A stretch of DNA of 64,000 bases from Flavobacterium xueshanense (GCF_900112975.1 NZ_FONQ01000013.1:46275-110274); one strand, 5' to 3'; positions 52,535-62,920 are shown, counted from the stretch's first letter. Numbers and translations are program-made. Notes: generated by a model from the sequence alone, not told the origin.

Positions 52535-55222
52535 TTATTTTGAACTTTTTCTCTCCCAAATAAATTTATAGACCTGAACTAACAACAATGGAATCAATCC
52601 CGCTAAAATTGACACGAGCCACACTTGAGCAGGCAGCACGTCCAAGCGGAGTACTGAACGCATCTGAGGTATAGCAAAAACCAATACCATTAGAGCGGTG
52701 CAAATTAAAAGAGCTATCCATACAAATTTATTTTTGGTGATGTCATTCACAAAAAAATTTGAATGTGCTGAGGACATATTGAATACATGAAACAGTTGGG
52801 CAAATGCGAGCGTAATAAATGCGACATTGTTTATAATTTTGGAATCAGTTGAAATAGTTTGTTTGCAATAAAACACAGCAACAATTACTGCTAAGGTCAT
52901 GGTAGCAGCATAAAAAGAAATAGTAATCCAATCTTTATTAGATAAAATAAGGAGTTTAGGATCTCTTGGCGGTCTTTCCATAACGGTTTTATCTCCTTTT
53001 CCTAAACCAAGTGCGAGTGCCGGAAATACATCCGTTACCATATTTAAGAACAGGATTTGCAATGGAAGCAATGTAGAAGCAGGAGCAACAAAACCTAAAG
53101 TAGTCACAATAAATATTTCACTTAAATTACAGGAGACAAGATATATCACAAACTTTTGTATGTTCTGGAATATCTCTCTTCCATGCGATACTGCCTGTGC
53201 AATGGATTTAAACGAATCGTCTTTAAGAATAATGCTGGCAGTCTCTTTAGCCACTTGCGTCCCTCTCAATCCCATAGCAATACCAATGTCTGATTTTTTA
53301 AGCGCAGGCGCATCATTTACTCCATCACCTGTCATTGCTACAATGTTACCTGCTTTTTGATAAGTAGCTACAATGTCAAGTTTTTGTTTAGGAGTGGTAC
53401 GAGCAAATACGGCCGTGGAAAGTATCTTTTTATTCCATTCATCTGAAAGCGATTCCATATCGGGTATATCTATTCCAGTAATTGCATTTTGTTCGTTTTC
53501 ATCTACCAATCCTACTTTTTTGGCAATATTAAGAGCTGTTAAAGGGTGGTCACCCGTAATCATTACAATCTTGATACCTGCTTTACGACAAGTCAACATG
53601 GCTTCTTTAATATCCAATCGGGGAGGGTCTAAGAATCCAATCATCGCTACATACACTAATGAATTCAAAAAATCATCTTTATTAATTTCCCCTTCCTCGT
53701 TAAAGGCAAAAGCCAGTACCCGCAAACCATCGGCAGCCATCTCTTCAGATTGCGCCAAAATATTTTTTCGGTCTTCCTCGCTCAGGTTTTGTATGGTGGA
53801 TCCAGTCTGTATCTTACTACATTTTATCAACAAATGTTCTACAGAACCTTTAGCTGCTACAAAATATCCGTTTGAATTTTTGTGCAAAGTACCCATGATT
53901 TTTGTGTCAGAACTAAAAGGTATCTCACCAGTTCTTTCATATTGTAATTTCAGATCTTCAGTAATAGAACCTGATGCGTCTGCGAGGTGTACCAAAGCAA
54001 TTTCTATTGGGTCACCTATCAATTCAGTTTTGTCATCTCCCTTCTTTGGGGAAACATTGTTACATAACGCACCTATCAATATTAATTTTTGAAATTCAGC
54101 TTCACTTTTTTTAATATTCCCTTCTGCAAAACTCAACACATTGTCTTCGATTGAAACTTTTATTTTTTCATTGGGAAAAGAAAAAGTATCTACATATATT
54201 TTATTTTCTGTTAAAGTTCCTGTCTTATCGGTCAATATCACATTGGTACTTCCTAATGTTTCTACAGCCGATAATTTTTTAACGATAGCATTTCGCTTTG
54301 CCATCAAAAGCATTCCATAAGCCAAAGCTACTGTGGCAACAATAGGAAGTCCTTCTGGAAAAGCCGCAACCGATAAAGCGATGGAAGTCTCTAAAATGAG
54401 AACCCAGTCCTTGCCTTGAATAATTCCTGTGATTGCAAAAATGCCTGTCATTGCCAGCGTAATCCATATCAACTTTTTACTTAACGCTCCTATCTTTTTA
54501 TCAAGTGGTGTTTCTTTTTCTTTAGAACTTTCAACTAAAGAAGTGATGGTGCCTAATTGAGTATGTTGGGCAATTCCTGTTATGACGGCTTTCCCGGTTC
54601 CATTTGTAACAGATGTACCTTTGAATACCATGTTGAATTGGTCTCCAAGGGCAATATCTTTCGCAAGTTTGTCTGTATTCTTTTCTGTAGGAAGTGACTC
54701 TCCTGTGAGAGAAGATTCCTCGCACTGCAACTGATTGGATTCTATCAGATGTGCATCACCTGGAATTACATCACCAGCTTCCAACACTATTATATCTCCC
54801 GGAACTATTTTTTCAGATGGAATCTCTTGAACTTTTCCATCACGGATAACTTTCGAATGTATTACATCCATTTCCTTCAACGCATTCATCGAATTGCGTG
54901 CTTGCAACTCCATTAAAAATCCAATTGCAGCATTTACCATTATTACCGCAAGAATGGCTATTGCTTCAATAACATTTTGAAAATAAAAAGTAACAGCAAC
55001 AGCAAAGAACAACAAATAGACAATTGGGCTCTTGAATTGCAAAAGCATCATAAGCCAAATACTTTTTTGCTTTTGAGCTTGATAAATATTCGGACCAAAC
55101 TCTCTTGTTCGTTTCTCTGCTTCGGATTGGCTTAACCCTGATTCAGAATCAGTTTGGAATGCGATCACAACTTCTTCTACAGAGAAGGAATGAGGATACG
55201 ATTGCGGATATTTAATTTTCAT
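52535..55222 (-). CDS. cation-transporting P-type ATPase (P2-type, calcium-like)
   Basis: 895 residues from Met at 55222 (MKIKYPQSYPHSFSVEEVV); a frame up to 55291 adds 23 weakly supported residues. The actuator domain has SSLTGESLPTEK. The membrane motif is AAFPEGLPIVATVAL. The phosphorylation site is DKTGTLTE, followed by MITGDHPLTA and GDGVNDAPALKKSDIGIAMG. At least eight membrane helices are visible. The PEGLP motif fits P2-type pumps that move calcium or other cations. The exact ion is unknown. Confidence 0.9.
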   Translation of the reverse strand: MKIKYPQSYPHSFSVEEVVIAFQTDSESGLSQSEAEKRTREFGPNIYQAQKQKSIWLMMLLQFKSPIVYLLFFAVAVTFYFQNVIEAIAILAVIMVNAAIGFLMELQARNSMNALKEMDVIHSKVIRDGKVQEIPSEKIVPGDIIVLEAGDVIPGDAHLIESNQLQCEESSLTGESLPTEKNTDKLAKDIALGDQFNMVFKGTSVTNGTGKAVITGIAQHTQLGTITSLVESSKEKETPLDKKIGALSKKLIWITLAMTGIFAITGIIQGKDWVLILETSIALSVAAFPEGLPIVATVALAYGMLLMAKRNAIVKKLSAVETLGSTNVILTDKTGTLTENKIYVDTFSFPNEKIKVSIEDNVLSFAEGNIKKSEAEFQKLILIGALCNNVSPKKGDDKTELIGDPIEIALVHLADASGSITEDLKLQYERTGEIPFSSDTKIMGTLHKNSNGYFVAAKGSVEHLLIKCSKIQTGSTIQNLSEEDRKNILAQSEEMAADGLRVLAFAFNEEGEINKDDFLNSLVYVAMIGFLDPPRLDIKEAMLTCRKAGIKIVMITGDHPLTALNIAKKVGLVDENEQNAITGIDIPDMESLSDEWNKKILSTAVFARTTPKQKLDIVATYQKAGNIVAMTGDGVNDAPALKKSDIGIAMGLRGTQVAKETASIILKDDSFKSIAQAVSHGREIFQNIQKFVIYLVSCNLSEIFIVTTLGFVAPASTLLPLQILFLNMVTDVFPALALGLGKGDKTVMERPPRDPKLLILSNKDWITISFYAATMTLAVIVAVFYCKQTISTDSKIINNVAFITLAFAQLFHVFNMSSAHSNFFVNDITKNKFVWIALLICTALMVLVFAIPQMRSVLRLDVLPAQVWLVSILAGLIPLLLVQVYKFIWERKSSK

Positions 55223-55291
55223 TTGTGGAGTTTCAGGATTTGAAATGTCGTTTTCATTTATTTTGTTGTTTATTACTCGTAAAGAGAACAA

Positions 55292-55467
55292 TTCAGCATA
55301 ACGTTCTGGTACTAAAGCGGGTTTTGGACTAAATTAAGCCCTATTTTCGGATTTGCCAAATCTTCCCAAATACAAGACCAACTTCCTATTAAGCCAATTG
55401 CCCAAATCCGTTGTAGTAGTTAGTGGCGGTTCGTTGTTTTTTTAATTCGTTTCTCTGATTATTTTTC
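55292..55467. other. intergenic region with short GC-rich repeats
   Basis: GGATTTGCCAAATC and TTAAGCC-type segments here resemble a stretch near 57180. It holds no gene. Confidence 0.3.
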
Positions 55468-55677
55468 TCAGAGTTTAGTAAGGGCAGAACCCTTATGAGC
55501 TGCCACATGATCCGTCTTAATGCTTTTTATTTCATATTGAGGCTCTTCTTCCGTAGCGTGGTGTGTATAACCTTTGTAATCGAAATCTTTGGTATGTATT
55601 TTAATGATAGTTCCTGAAACTCTCCCCGCTTCGGAATTCCAGCTTACTTTGTCGCTTATTTTAAATTTTGTTTCCAT
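55468..55677 (-). CDS. DUF2945 (HVA1/Tudor-like) small protein
   Basis: 69 residues from ATG 55677; a longer frame to 55734 would add 19 residues that overlap the upstream gene. METKFKISDKVSWNSEAGRV and GTIIKIHTKDFDYKGYTHHA match DUF2945 (hypervirulence-associated Tudor-like fold). It lies 22 bp after a DUF488 gene. The function is unknown. Confidence 0.85.
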   Translation of the reverse strand: METKFKISDKVSWNSEAGRVSGTIIKIHTKDFDYKGYTHHATEEEPQYEIKSIKTDHVAAHKGSALTKL

Positions 55678-55699
55678 AAACTTATTTTTAAATGTAAAT

Positions 55700-56236
55700 C
55701 TAATTTTCATCATAATAAAATACATTACCATCAACTATTCTTGCTGGTGAAGTGAATTTATGTCCTTGAACTTTCCCTGTTGCCATAATATGTAATACCG
55801 CCCAACCTTTTGCTTTTAAATAATCGGACACCATCGAACGGTGACATCTCCACCAAACCGCTTCTGAGCACATATAAGCCGTGGGCTGTTCTAAAGCGAT
55901 ATGTTCCAATTTCACAATGGCATTTTCAAATTCTTTGGTTTCCATATAATCGGCATAACCTCTGAAAGAGTCATTATTCCATCGATTGTTTTTTGAGTCT
56001 TTTTTCATTTTCCTTCTTCCTCCCAAATCGGCCAGATGTATATATTGTATTCCGGTTTCTTCTAAGGATATTTTTATGTTTTCCATGTCGAATTGTGGAA
56101 ACCTGCGTGAGCCCGGTAAACTTCGTATGTCGGCAATAATTTTAATGTCAAAAGACCGCAGCATATTCAAAAATTCATCCAGACTATGAGTAGAATGCCC
56201 TATGGTATAGATGGTATGTGTCTCTAATTTAATCAT
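55700..56236 (-). CDS. DUF488 family protein
   Basis: 178 residues. YTIGHSTHSLDEFLNMLRSF, IADIRSLPGSRRFPQFD and the Cys-containing CSEAVWWRCHRSMVSDYL are the conserved DUF488 signatures. The enzyme activity is not settled. It overlaps the SMUG2-like gene upstream by 4 bp, so the two are co-translated. Confidence 0.9.
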   Translation of the reverse strand: MIKLETHTIYTIGHSTHSLDEFLNMLRSFDIKIIADIRSLPGSRRFPQFDMENIKISLEETGIQYIHLADLGGRRKMKKDSKNNRWNNDSFRGYADYMETKEFENAIVKLEHIALEQPTAYMCSEAVWWRCHRSMVSDYLKAKGWAVLHIMATGKVQGHKFTSPARIVDGNVFYYDEN

Positions 56237-56928
56237 TTGGAATTGTTCAATGCTAAAATATATTTGTCAATATATTGTTGTTTTTCTTTAGATTTATATT
56301 GCTGGATATATCGTGGATGTTCAAGAATTTTTAAATTATCAAATAACTTTACTTCTTTGTTTAGCTTTTGGATAAATTCTGCATTTTTTTTGCCCAGCAC
56401 AAAAACTTCCGAAGTATCTAATCCCAGACTAATATGTTTTTTCAAGGACATAATCATAAAATCTTTCACCATTTCAAAAAGAATAGGATCGTCATAATAA
56501 TTGGCATTAAGCCATTTGCCGTCTTTTGTTTGACGGATAATTGCTAAAGGGAAAGGCGAGTTGATATAAAAATCTTTGTAGAAGTCTTTTACTCCACCAT
56601 ATTCGGCAATCATCTCATAAATAAAAACAGAAGAAACTTCGTGCGTATGTGCCGATTGCATTTTGATACCACAGGCACTTTCCAGTCGTTTGGTATCCGT
56701 AAATGGCACACCCGTAACCCCAGCTCCATGACGGCTCGGGTTAATACCAACAATAAATCTTCTCTGTTTTGAATCGTTATAATATTTGTGATAAAACTGT
56801 TGCATTACTTCCATTGTTTCAAGGTTATCCAAGTAAGGATTCAGCACCTGGAAACCTTCTGGTAGTTTGCCTAAATAGTTCAAATGGCGGTTGAAATCAA
56901 TAACTTTATCTGCAAAGGTTTTTGGCAT
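56233..56928 (-). CDS. SMUG2/DUF4918-type uracil-DNA glycosylase family protein
   Basis: 231 residues. The active-site region FIVGINPSRHGAGVTGVPFT and TDTKRLESACG resemble motif 1 of SMUG-type glycosylases, and LEHPRYIQQY near the C-terminus corresponds to the HPS-like motif 2. Members remove damaged bases such as uracil derivatives. It is the first gene of a three-gene operon with DUF488 and DUF2945. Confidence 0.8.
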   Translation of the reverse strand: MPKTFADKVIDFNRHLNYLGKLPEGFQVLNPYLDNLETMEVMQQFYHKYYNDSKQRRFIVGINPSRHGAGVTGVPFTDTKRLESACGIKMQSAHTHEVSSVFIYEMIAEYGGVKDFYKDFYINSPFPLAIIRQTKDGKWLNANYYDDPILFEMVKDFMIMSLKKHISLGLDTSEVFVLGKKNAEFIQKLNKEVKLFDNLKILEHPRYIQQYKSKEKQQYIDKYILALNNSK

Positions 56929-57230
56929 TATGATTTATTTTATTTTTATATCCTGCAAACTCTTTCAATATATTTATCGAAGTACAAAGATGCAAAGTTC
57001 CTATTGTATCTTACTGGTTTTTAAAATTTGATTTCATCTTTTTAGGCTTGTCGATTTGGGTACATTCAAGTATGTTGACTTACAATTACCAGTATATTCT
57101 TTTGCTGCAAGAGGTTTTTGACTAAGTTAAGATTTTCTTCTGATAAAACACTATTAATTCAAGTACAAAACCATTTTAGTATTAAGCCGAAAAAGCCAAA
57201 TCCGGCAAAACCGCTACTTTCCTTTCGTTT
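56929..57230. other. 302-bp intergenic region, no gene seen
   Basis: AT rich, with no convincing frame. A GC-richer block near 57185-57220 (GCCAAATCCGGCAAAACCGC) resembles other intergenic repeats in this window. The promoter of the SMUG2-like operon should be near 56930-56990. Confidence 0.4.
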
Positions 57231-57455
57231 TTATTTTTCTCTCAAAATTCCATTTAGAATTACATAATATAATGAGTTGTAATATTCTCTTACTCCAGAG
57301 TAAGTTGTGTATTCAGATTTAAAGTTTTCACATAGTAATATGTCAAAAACTGGGAATCCAAGGTATATAGACTTATTAAATAATCCTATATTGTAGAATT
57401 TTTTTAATTCTTTATATAATTCATTTTCTATTGGAAACGCTATCTTTCTATTTCT
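57231..57455 (-). pseudogene. C-terminal remnant of an unknown protein
   Basis: On the minus strand the frame encodes RKIAFPIENELYKELKKFYN, then GLFNKSIYLGFPVFDILLCE and YYNSLYYVILNGILREK before the stop. It is joined at about 57456 to antisense group II intron sequence, so the 5' part of the gene is lost. The original function cannot be told. Confidence 0.35.
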
Positions 57456-58090
57456 GAGAGACAATCTGAAACTGACCATCAATCTGGAAAAGAGCGGGAT
57501 TAGAAAACCCATTCAGTTCACGATATTGGGATTTTCGTTTGCATCGACCTATCAAAAAGGCTTAAAAGGCAGGTATCAATTAACGGTAGGTGACAAAGCT
57601 TGGGCAAAACTCAAGCAGAGTCTAAAATAGGTGACGCGCAAGAGCGCACCCAAAAGTTTCGAGGAACGCATCCGAAAAATCAATCAAATCCAACGAGGAT
57701 GGTTAAACTATTTTCGTGGGACAAGTGTTCAAGGAAAGTTACGAGATATTGATGGTTGGTTGCGCAGTAAACTGCGCTATTGCATTTGGACGGACTGGAA
57801 GAAACCCGAATGCAAAAGGAAAAACCTGATGCGACTGGGAATTGATAAAGACCATGCTTATGCTTGGAGCAGAACCAGAAATGCTCCGCATTCACGAATA
57901 CCAAAAATACAATACCAAAGCGTGAGTAAAAGGAGGCTGGCGAATCGCTCAGAGTCCAATTCTAACCACTACAATTACCCTACTACGGCTCAAGAAGAAA
58001 GGCTATCAATCCATGCTGGAGATTTACATGGAACTCAACCCATCACTTTGCGAACCGCCGTATATGAGACCCGTACGTACGGTGGTGTGA
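57456..58090 (+). pseudogene. group II intron reverse transcriptase/maturase, 5'-truncated and broken
   Basis: It begins inside the RT domain (LRDNLKLTINLEKSGIRKP, then ILGFSFASTYQKG). A GAG-to-TAG nonsense codon lies at 57628-57630. The X/maturase domain follows (SFEERIRKINQIQRGWLNYF, WLRSKLRYCIWTDWKKPE). At about 57887-57934 there is an extra stretch that shifts the frame, after which GGWRIAQSPILTTTITLLRL and KKGYQSMLEIYMELNP continue in another frame to a stop at 58090. The enzyme cannot be active. Confidence 0.85.
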
Positions 58091-58132
58091 GAGGCGCACT
58101 CCGTCAGTTTCTGGCGGAGCCGTCTACTCGAT
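58051..58132 (+). ncRNA. group II intron domains V and VI (3' end of the ribozyme)
   Basis: CGAACCGCCGTATATGAGAC, then CCGTACGTACGGTGGTG matches the conserved domain V hairpin of bacterial group II introns. Domain VI follows (ACTCCGTCAG paired with CTGGCGGAG) with a likely branch-point A in CCGTCTACTCGAT. The 5' part of the intron is absent. Confidence 0.75.
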
Positions 58133-58217
58133 TATGGGCTGGTTGTTTTGTCAAAATTACTATAAAACCGTAGACTTTTCCAGTTTCTGTTGGTAGATTC
58201 CAACTTTCCATTTTCTA

Positions 58218-58613
58218 TTATTTGTAATATACAAGCGTACTTACTTTAGAGTTTGGTTCACGCAATTCTAAAGTGTTATCAGTTAATTTTATTATTAAAT
58301 ATTTCAATATTTTTTTATCTTCTAAAAAGAAATAAAGTTCGTTTGAATTTTTAATTTCCCAAGTTACATTCCATTTTTCCAAATAGTCAGATAGTTTTGC
58401 TGTTGTCTTTTTTACCTTAATTTTGGTAAAAAACATTTTTTTCTCTCTTTCTGCATAAGGTTTGTAAAAGTCAGTAGTGTCGACTTCAGCTATTGTATCA
58501 TAGGCAACGTTATATTTCCAAGTTCCTCTAATCAATTTTTCTTGTTTAGCGTTATTTTGAGCTTTTGGAGTCAAAAAGGCTAATAGAAATATAAAAATTA
58601 ATACTTTTTTCAT
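58218..58613 (-). CDS. secreted lipocalin-like hypothetical protein
   Basis: 131 residues with a signal peptide (MKKVLIFIFLLAFLTPKAQ). The motif LIRGTWKYN and the repeated beta pattern ending LELREPNSKVSTLVYYK resemble lipocalin-like proteins of Bacteroidota. No ligand is known. It sits between a group II intron remnant and an IS remnant. Confidence 0.65.
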   Translation of the reverse strand: MKKVLIFIFLLAFLTPKAQNNAKQEKLIRGTWKYNVAYDTIAEVDTTDFYKPYAEREKKMFFTKIKVKKTTAKLSDYLEKWNVTWEIKNSNELYFFLEDKKILKYLIIKLTDNTLELREPNSKVSTLVYYK

Positions 58614-58794
58614 TTTGCAGTTTTTCTAAAGGTTGAAGGTAACTTTATATTTTCGGATTTATGATTTTTGCTTTTCAAGTTTCCGCTGTCAAATTCCAAT
58701 TTTAACGCTTGTAATTTGTATACTTCTTGCGAAAACAAATGCTTATTTTCTGATTGTTTTCATCTGCGTAATTTCTGCACAACTAGCCCATAAC

Positions 58795-59275
58795 GTCAGT
58801 TCGTCTAAAAACCTTCAAACGAACTCATTTTAGTTAATCAGTAAGTAAATATATATGATTTAAACTACAATTAAAATTATTTATGGAAAATAGTATTCTT
58901 CATCCTTAAAATAAAATAATCCGTAAAAAGCGTTAAAAACTAGTGTTAGAACCCCAAAATACAAAGCCAATACTTTTAGATATTGTTTTAATAGATTTTG
59001 GTCTATTAAATTAAATATCCGACGCAGGTTGTAGGCCGTAAAAATCAATCCAACATCAGCTGATGCATGTTTGATTGTTTTTTTGGTCATGATATAATAA
59101 AAATCCCATTGCAGTTTTATCACTCCGTAGGGATGTTTCACTATGGCTTGCCTTCTGCGGTAGACTTCATAATTGTTTTCGATTCTAACCTTGTTTTGAT
59201 AAATCAAATCTACGTGTAGGGAGCGTTCAATAAGTCTGCCTTTGGCATTTTTAGTGCATTTTTTGAAGAGTTTGC
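58795..59275 (-). mobile_element. truncated IS1182-like element
   Basis: It is about 90 percent similar by eye to the end of the element at 62997-64000, from the common CGTCAGTTCGTCTAAAAACC end through the transposase C-terminus. At about 59275 the similarity stops at LFKKCTKNAKG. The transposase frame extends upstream into unrelated sequence (to 59411), so the remnant is non-functional. A nonpaired hairpin AGTTCGT/ACGAACT lies at its end. Confidence 0.82.
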
Positions 59276-59411
59276 GATTTACACCGAATAGCAGTTTTTG
59301 ACCAGCGCGGTCCGCCTGATTGGTATCTAGGCGGTAGCCAAAGTTCAAGTTCCTGTAAAAGCTGATTTTACGGGTAAGGTCACGTATGCTCAAAAATAAA
59401 GTAAAACACAA
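58881..59411 (-). pseudogene. C-terminal fragment of IS1182-like transposase
   Basis: The frame shares CTKNAKGRLIERS, YRRRQAIVKHPYGVIK, YYIMTKKTIKHASADVGLIF and the final helix with the transposase at 63063. The N-terminal DDE core is missing and the first about 45 residues have no counterpart in that protein. It is therefore a fusion of IS remnant and other DNA. Confidence 0.8.
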
Positions 59412-59608
59412 AAAACTAAGGTTAAAATTAATCCAAAAAAAAAGAGCACCAAATCCTCTTGAAAATACCTCTAAAATCTTTACGATAACTCCATAATGTT
59501 GACGGCAGGTAATCGGTTCCGTTCAACACGGGATTCATTGTTCGTGCTACGCACGCAACGAAACCCTAACTGTTGGCAACTGGCTTTCCAATTTATATCT
59601 TAAAAGAA

Positions 59609-62600
59609 TCATCTTTTTAGTGAAAAGTGGCCTTTAAAATTCCTTCCATTTCCTAGTTCAACGGTAAACCAGTAATCTGAAGCAAATAATTTTTTCCCAT
59701 TGAAAGTCCCGTCCCATCCAATATCATTATACATTAGCGTCTTTAGGAATTTTCCATAGCGGTCAAAAATAGTTGTAACCGAATTAGGAAACTTTTCTAT
59801 TCCAAGTATATGCCAATTTTCATTATATCCATCATTATTTGGAGTAAAAAATTTAGGATAATCTACCAGTACAATTTCTCGTTTATCAACGCCACAACCT
59901 TTTTTATCTCTAACTTGAACATCATAAACTCCTCCTAAAATGTTATGAAAAGTGTTGTTATCTTGAAAATTAAATCCATCAATAGCATATTCAAAATCGC
60001 CATTTCCAGAGGTTATAATTTCAATGTAATTGTTGTCTGAAAAATCTTGAATTTTGACTTCGTAAATTTTAGGGAGAATTGAGCGAACCAAATTAAATGA
60101 AAATGAATTTTCACAGGATATTCCATTGCTTATTTTAGAAACTCGAAGAGTATAAATTCCTGCATCTATTAAATTTGCTTCGAAGGAATTAGAAATTACG
60201 GTACCATCTTCAAAAGTCCATTTCCAAGAATCAAAATTTGAATCTGTAGCAATATATGAGGATGGCTCTAAATCACATAAATTATATTCGTCCTTAAGAT
60301 TTATTTTAGGAATTTCATTTACAATTAAATTAAAACTAGTTTCAGAAAAACATAGTGAATTTAATTGATTTTCAACTCTCACATTAATAGTTTGAGACCA
60401 TGCAACTGTATTTTGATAATTTAGTGGTAAAGGGCTTGGTAATTTATTTCCATTTTCATCTAAGTAAGAAATAAGTAAACCTGTTTGATTTTCAATCAGT
60501 TGATTTTCAATTGTTGAAGTGTTAAAATGAGAAAATCCATTGCCCTCATCGCAAGCGTATACCGTCTTAGGTTGATTAATTAGTGGTTTAGTTGAAGTTT
60601 CTATATTTAAAAATGTTTCCGAAAAACAATTTGTTTGTGGGTTTGAAACTCTTACGGTTATGGTTTCAAGATTCGGGACAGTGTTAGTAAATGGATTTGC
60701 TAAAGGACTTGACAGTTGATTCCCTTTACTATCAAAATAAGTTACCTTCATTCCTGTTTGATTTCCTATAACATTGGACTCTATATTTGAAGTATCAAAA
60801 TATTCCGAAATACCATCGTTGTTATCATCGCACCCAATTAAAGTAGTTAACGAATGAGCAATAGGCTTCGAACTAATTAAGAGATTAAAGTTTTTTTCCT
60901 GATAACATTTTGCATTTTTATCACTAATTCGTGCCTTGAGTGTTTGTTTCAACGGAACCGTGTTAACATAACTACCTGTTGCGGATAAGTTTATTAAATT
61001 ATTATCTTCATCAAAAATAGTAACTGTTATATCTGTTTGGTTTCCAGCTATCATTCCTTTAACCTTGCTTAAATCAAATTCTGCAAAACCATCTCCATCA
61101 TTATCACAAGCATATATGTCCTCAATTGGAAATGCTTTTGCCCCATCAGTAACTATTACCTGAAAAATTGTTTCATCAAAACACGTTGGGTTGTTTTTGC
61201 TCGCAACACGTACTTTTATTGTTTGCTGACCAAATATTGATCTATTTCCTATATTGTAGATTGGGGTTCCGTATTTTTCGTAATAAGTTACAATCATATT
61301 TTTTTGATCCCTCAAAACTTCTTTTTCAAGATGTGATGCAGGAAAAGATGATACCCAATTTGAGTAACTACTATTATCTTCCGCACAAACATATATTTCC
61401 TTTATTGGATGTGCTATTGGCAAATTTGTAATCTCGAGCTTTCTTTTTATGATTCGCGTGATACCATTGGTGCTTTTTACAGTTACAGTGACTTCATAAT
61501 TACCTGCGGCAGTAAATGTATGTACTGGATTTAAATCTGTTGATTCATTGGCTGTTCCTGAGGCCGGATCTCCAAAATTCCACGAATCCGAATCAACATT
61601 TGTATAATTAATTAAATTAAATTTTGTATCACTTCCGAAGCAAAGGTTTTCAAAAGTTAAATTTTGTTCAAAATTAGATTGTATAAAAGAGGGTAGACCA
61701 AATGTACTTCTTCTGGAGGAATTAAATCCGTCTAAATCAATATTAAACCATGTAATATTCACACTACTTCCATAAATATTAGGATTAAGTATTTGAGATA
61801 GAAACCAAGTGCCAGACATCGAAATATAAATTTTCCCATCAATTGCAAGTTGTAAAGCTCCAGCTCCGGCAGCTCCCCATGCTCTGTATTTTGAGTTAGC
61901 AATATTTGATGCAGTTAAATCAAATTGATATAAATCGCTACTAAATGAATTATATTTATTAGCGTTTATGTATAAAACCTGACTGTTTGGAGAGAATTCC
62001 ACACCATAAGGATGATCATTATCTAGTATTTTGATTCCGCCAGATACAAGTCCGCTATTGCTATCAAAATTAAATAAATATGCATTTCCTTGATACAAAT
62101 TTTGCGAATTGGCCCCTAAATAAGTATTAGCCATTGCCAACTTTTTGCCGTCTGGAGAAAATTTAATACATCCTATTGCGTTATTTAAGTAACCATTTAT
62201 AGGAATTGTAAAACCAGAAGGTGATGAAATGGGCGTTGTGTTTATTCCGTTTTTATCAATCTTAAACACATAAAATTTATCAATAAAATACGTTAAAAAC
62301 CAAATAGCAGTGCCATCACTATTATATACAGCTGTTAGTTTTTCTGAACACTTATATTTTTTCTGTTCAATATCGGAAGGATCATAAGTGATTAAGTGAT
62401 TATTTTTGGAAAGAACTTCTCCATCACCGCCATTCAAACTCATGTCAATTATTGAATAATTTAAGCCATTATTGAGTCCGTCGTCTGAATCAGTAGTTGG
62501 ATCATTTGGATCTAAATGTCTTGGATCTGGATCTGGATTAGGATAATATCCAGAAGTTATATGATTAGGTTCATCTAGGGTTATCACATAATAAATATTT

Positions 62601-62920
62601 GTTGAATTAGGTTTTGGTATTACTATTGAAGAGTTTGAACTTGACCAGTGTCCGAACAAGCCATCACCATTAACCATAATTTTATGATTTTTGTTCCATA
62701 CTTTAGCCCCATTAGTATAAAATAATAAATTTCCATCCGAATCTGAAATAGAAGAGCAGCCTTCATTTGTCTGTATTTTACCATCAGTTAAAAGCATTGG
62801 AGGTCCATTTCTAAAATCTAATCCAGCATACTTTCCAAAATACCAATTTGAAGCTGCATTTTGAGCAAAATTCGGAAGTGTGAAAAAAAAGATAGAAATT
62901 GCCAACAAAAAATTCTTCAT
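59609..62920 (-). CDS. large secreted PKD/T9SS type B C-terminal domain protein
   Basis: 1103 residues with a signal peptide (MKNFLLAISIFFFTLPNFAQ). The N-terminal 400 residues form a repeat-containing beta-propeller-like region (SSISDSDGNLLFYTNGAKVW). A PKD domain lies at about 445-495 (SWNFGDPASGTANESTDLNP). Four or five repeated domains follow with the pattern VYACDEGNGFSHFNTSTIEN and NQTGLLISYLDENGNKLPSP. The C-terminus reads FTPNNDGYNENWHILGIEKF and YGKFLKTLMYNDIGWDGTFN, a gliding-motility-associated T9SS type B signal. It is probably exported to the surface by the type IX secretion system. It lies between two IS1182-like copies. Confidence 0.9.
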   Translation of the reverse strand: MKNFLLAISIFFFTLPNFAQNAASNWYFGKYAGLDFRNGPPMLLTDGKIQTNEGCSSISDSDGNLLFYTNGAKVWNKNHKIMVNGDGLFGHWSSSNSSIVIPKPNSTNIYYVITLDEPNHITSGYYPNPDPDPRHLDPNDPTTDSDDGLNNGLNYSIIDMSLNGGDGEVLSKNNHLITYDPSDIEQKKYKCSEKLTAVYNSDGTAIWFLTYFIDKFYVFKIDKNGINTTPISSPSGFTIPINGYLNNAIGCIKFSPDGKKLAMANTYLGANSQNLYQGNAYLFNFDSNSGLVSGGIKILDNDHPYGVEFSPNSQVLYINANKYNSFSSDLYQFDLTASNIANSKYRAWGAAGAGALQLAIDGKIYISMSGTWFLSQILNPNIYGSSVNITWFNIDLDGFNSSRRSTFGLPSFIQSNFEQNLTFENLCFGSDTKFNLINYTNVDSDSWNFGDPASGTANESTDLNPVHTFTAAGNYEVTVTVKSTNGITRIIKRKLEITNLPIAHPIKEIYVCAEDNSSYSNWVSSFPASHLEKEVLRDQKNMIVTYYEKYGTPIYNIGNRSIFGQQTIKVRVASKNNPTCFDETIFQVIVTDGAKAFPIEDIYACDNDGDGFAEFDLSKVKGMIAGNQTDITVTIFDEDNNLINLSATGSYVNTVPLKQTLKARISDKNAKCYQEKNFNLLISSKPIAHSLTTLIGCDDNNDGISEYFDTSNIESNVIGNQTGMKVTYFDSKGNQLSSPLANPFTNTVPNLETITVRVSNPQTNCFSETFLNIETSTKPLINQPKTVYACDEGNGFSHFNTSTIENQLIENQTGLLISYLDENGNKLPSPLPLNYQNTVAWSQTINVRVENQLNSLCFSETSFNLIVNEIPKINLKDEYNLCDLEPSSYIATDSNFDSWKWTFEDGTVISNSFEANLIDAGIYTLRVSKISNGISCENSFSFNLVRSILPKIYEVKIQDFSDNNYIEIITSGNGDFEYAIDGFNFQDNNTFHNILGGVYDVQVRDKKGCGVDKREIVLVDYPKFFTPNNDGYNENWHILGIEKFPNSVTTIFDRYGKFLKTLMYNDIGWDGTFNGKKLFASDYWFTVELGNGRNFKGHFSLKR

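Noticed and set aside
53373..54092. 239-residue open frame on the plus strand
   Set aside because: It is antisense to the P-type ATPase gene, whose motifs are fully conserved. The frame has low-complexity Ser/Ile-rich content and no recognisable domain.
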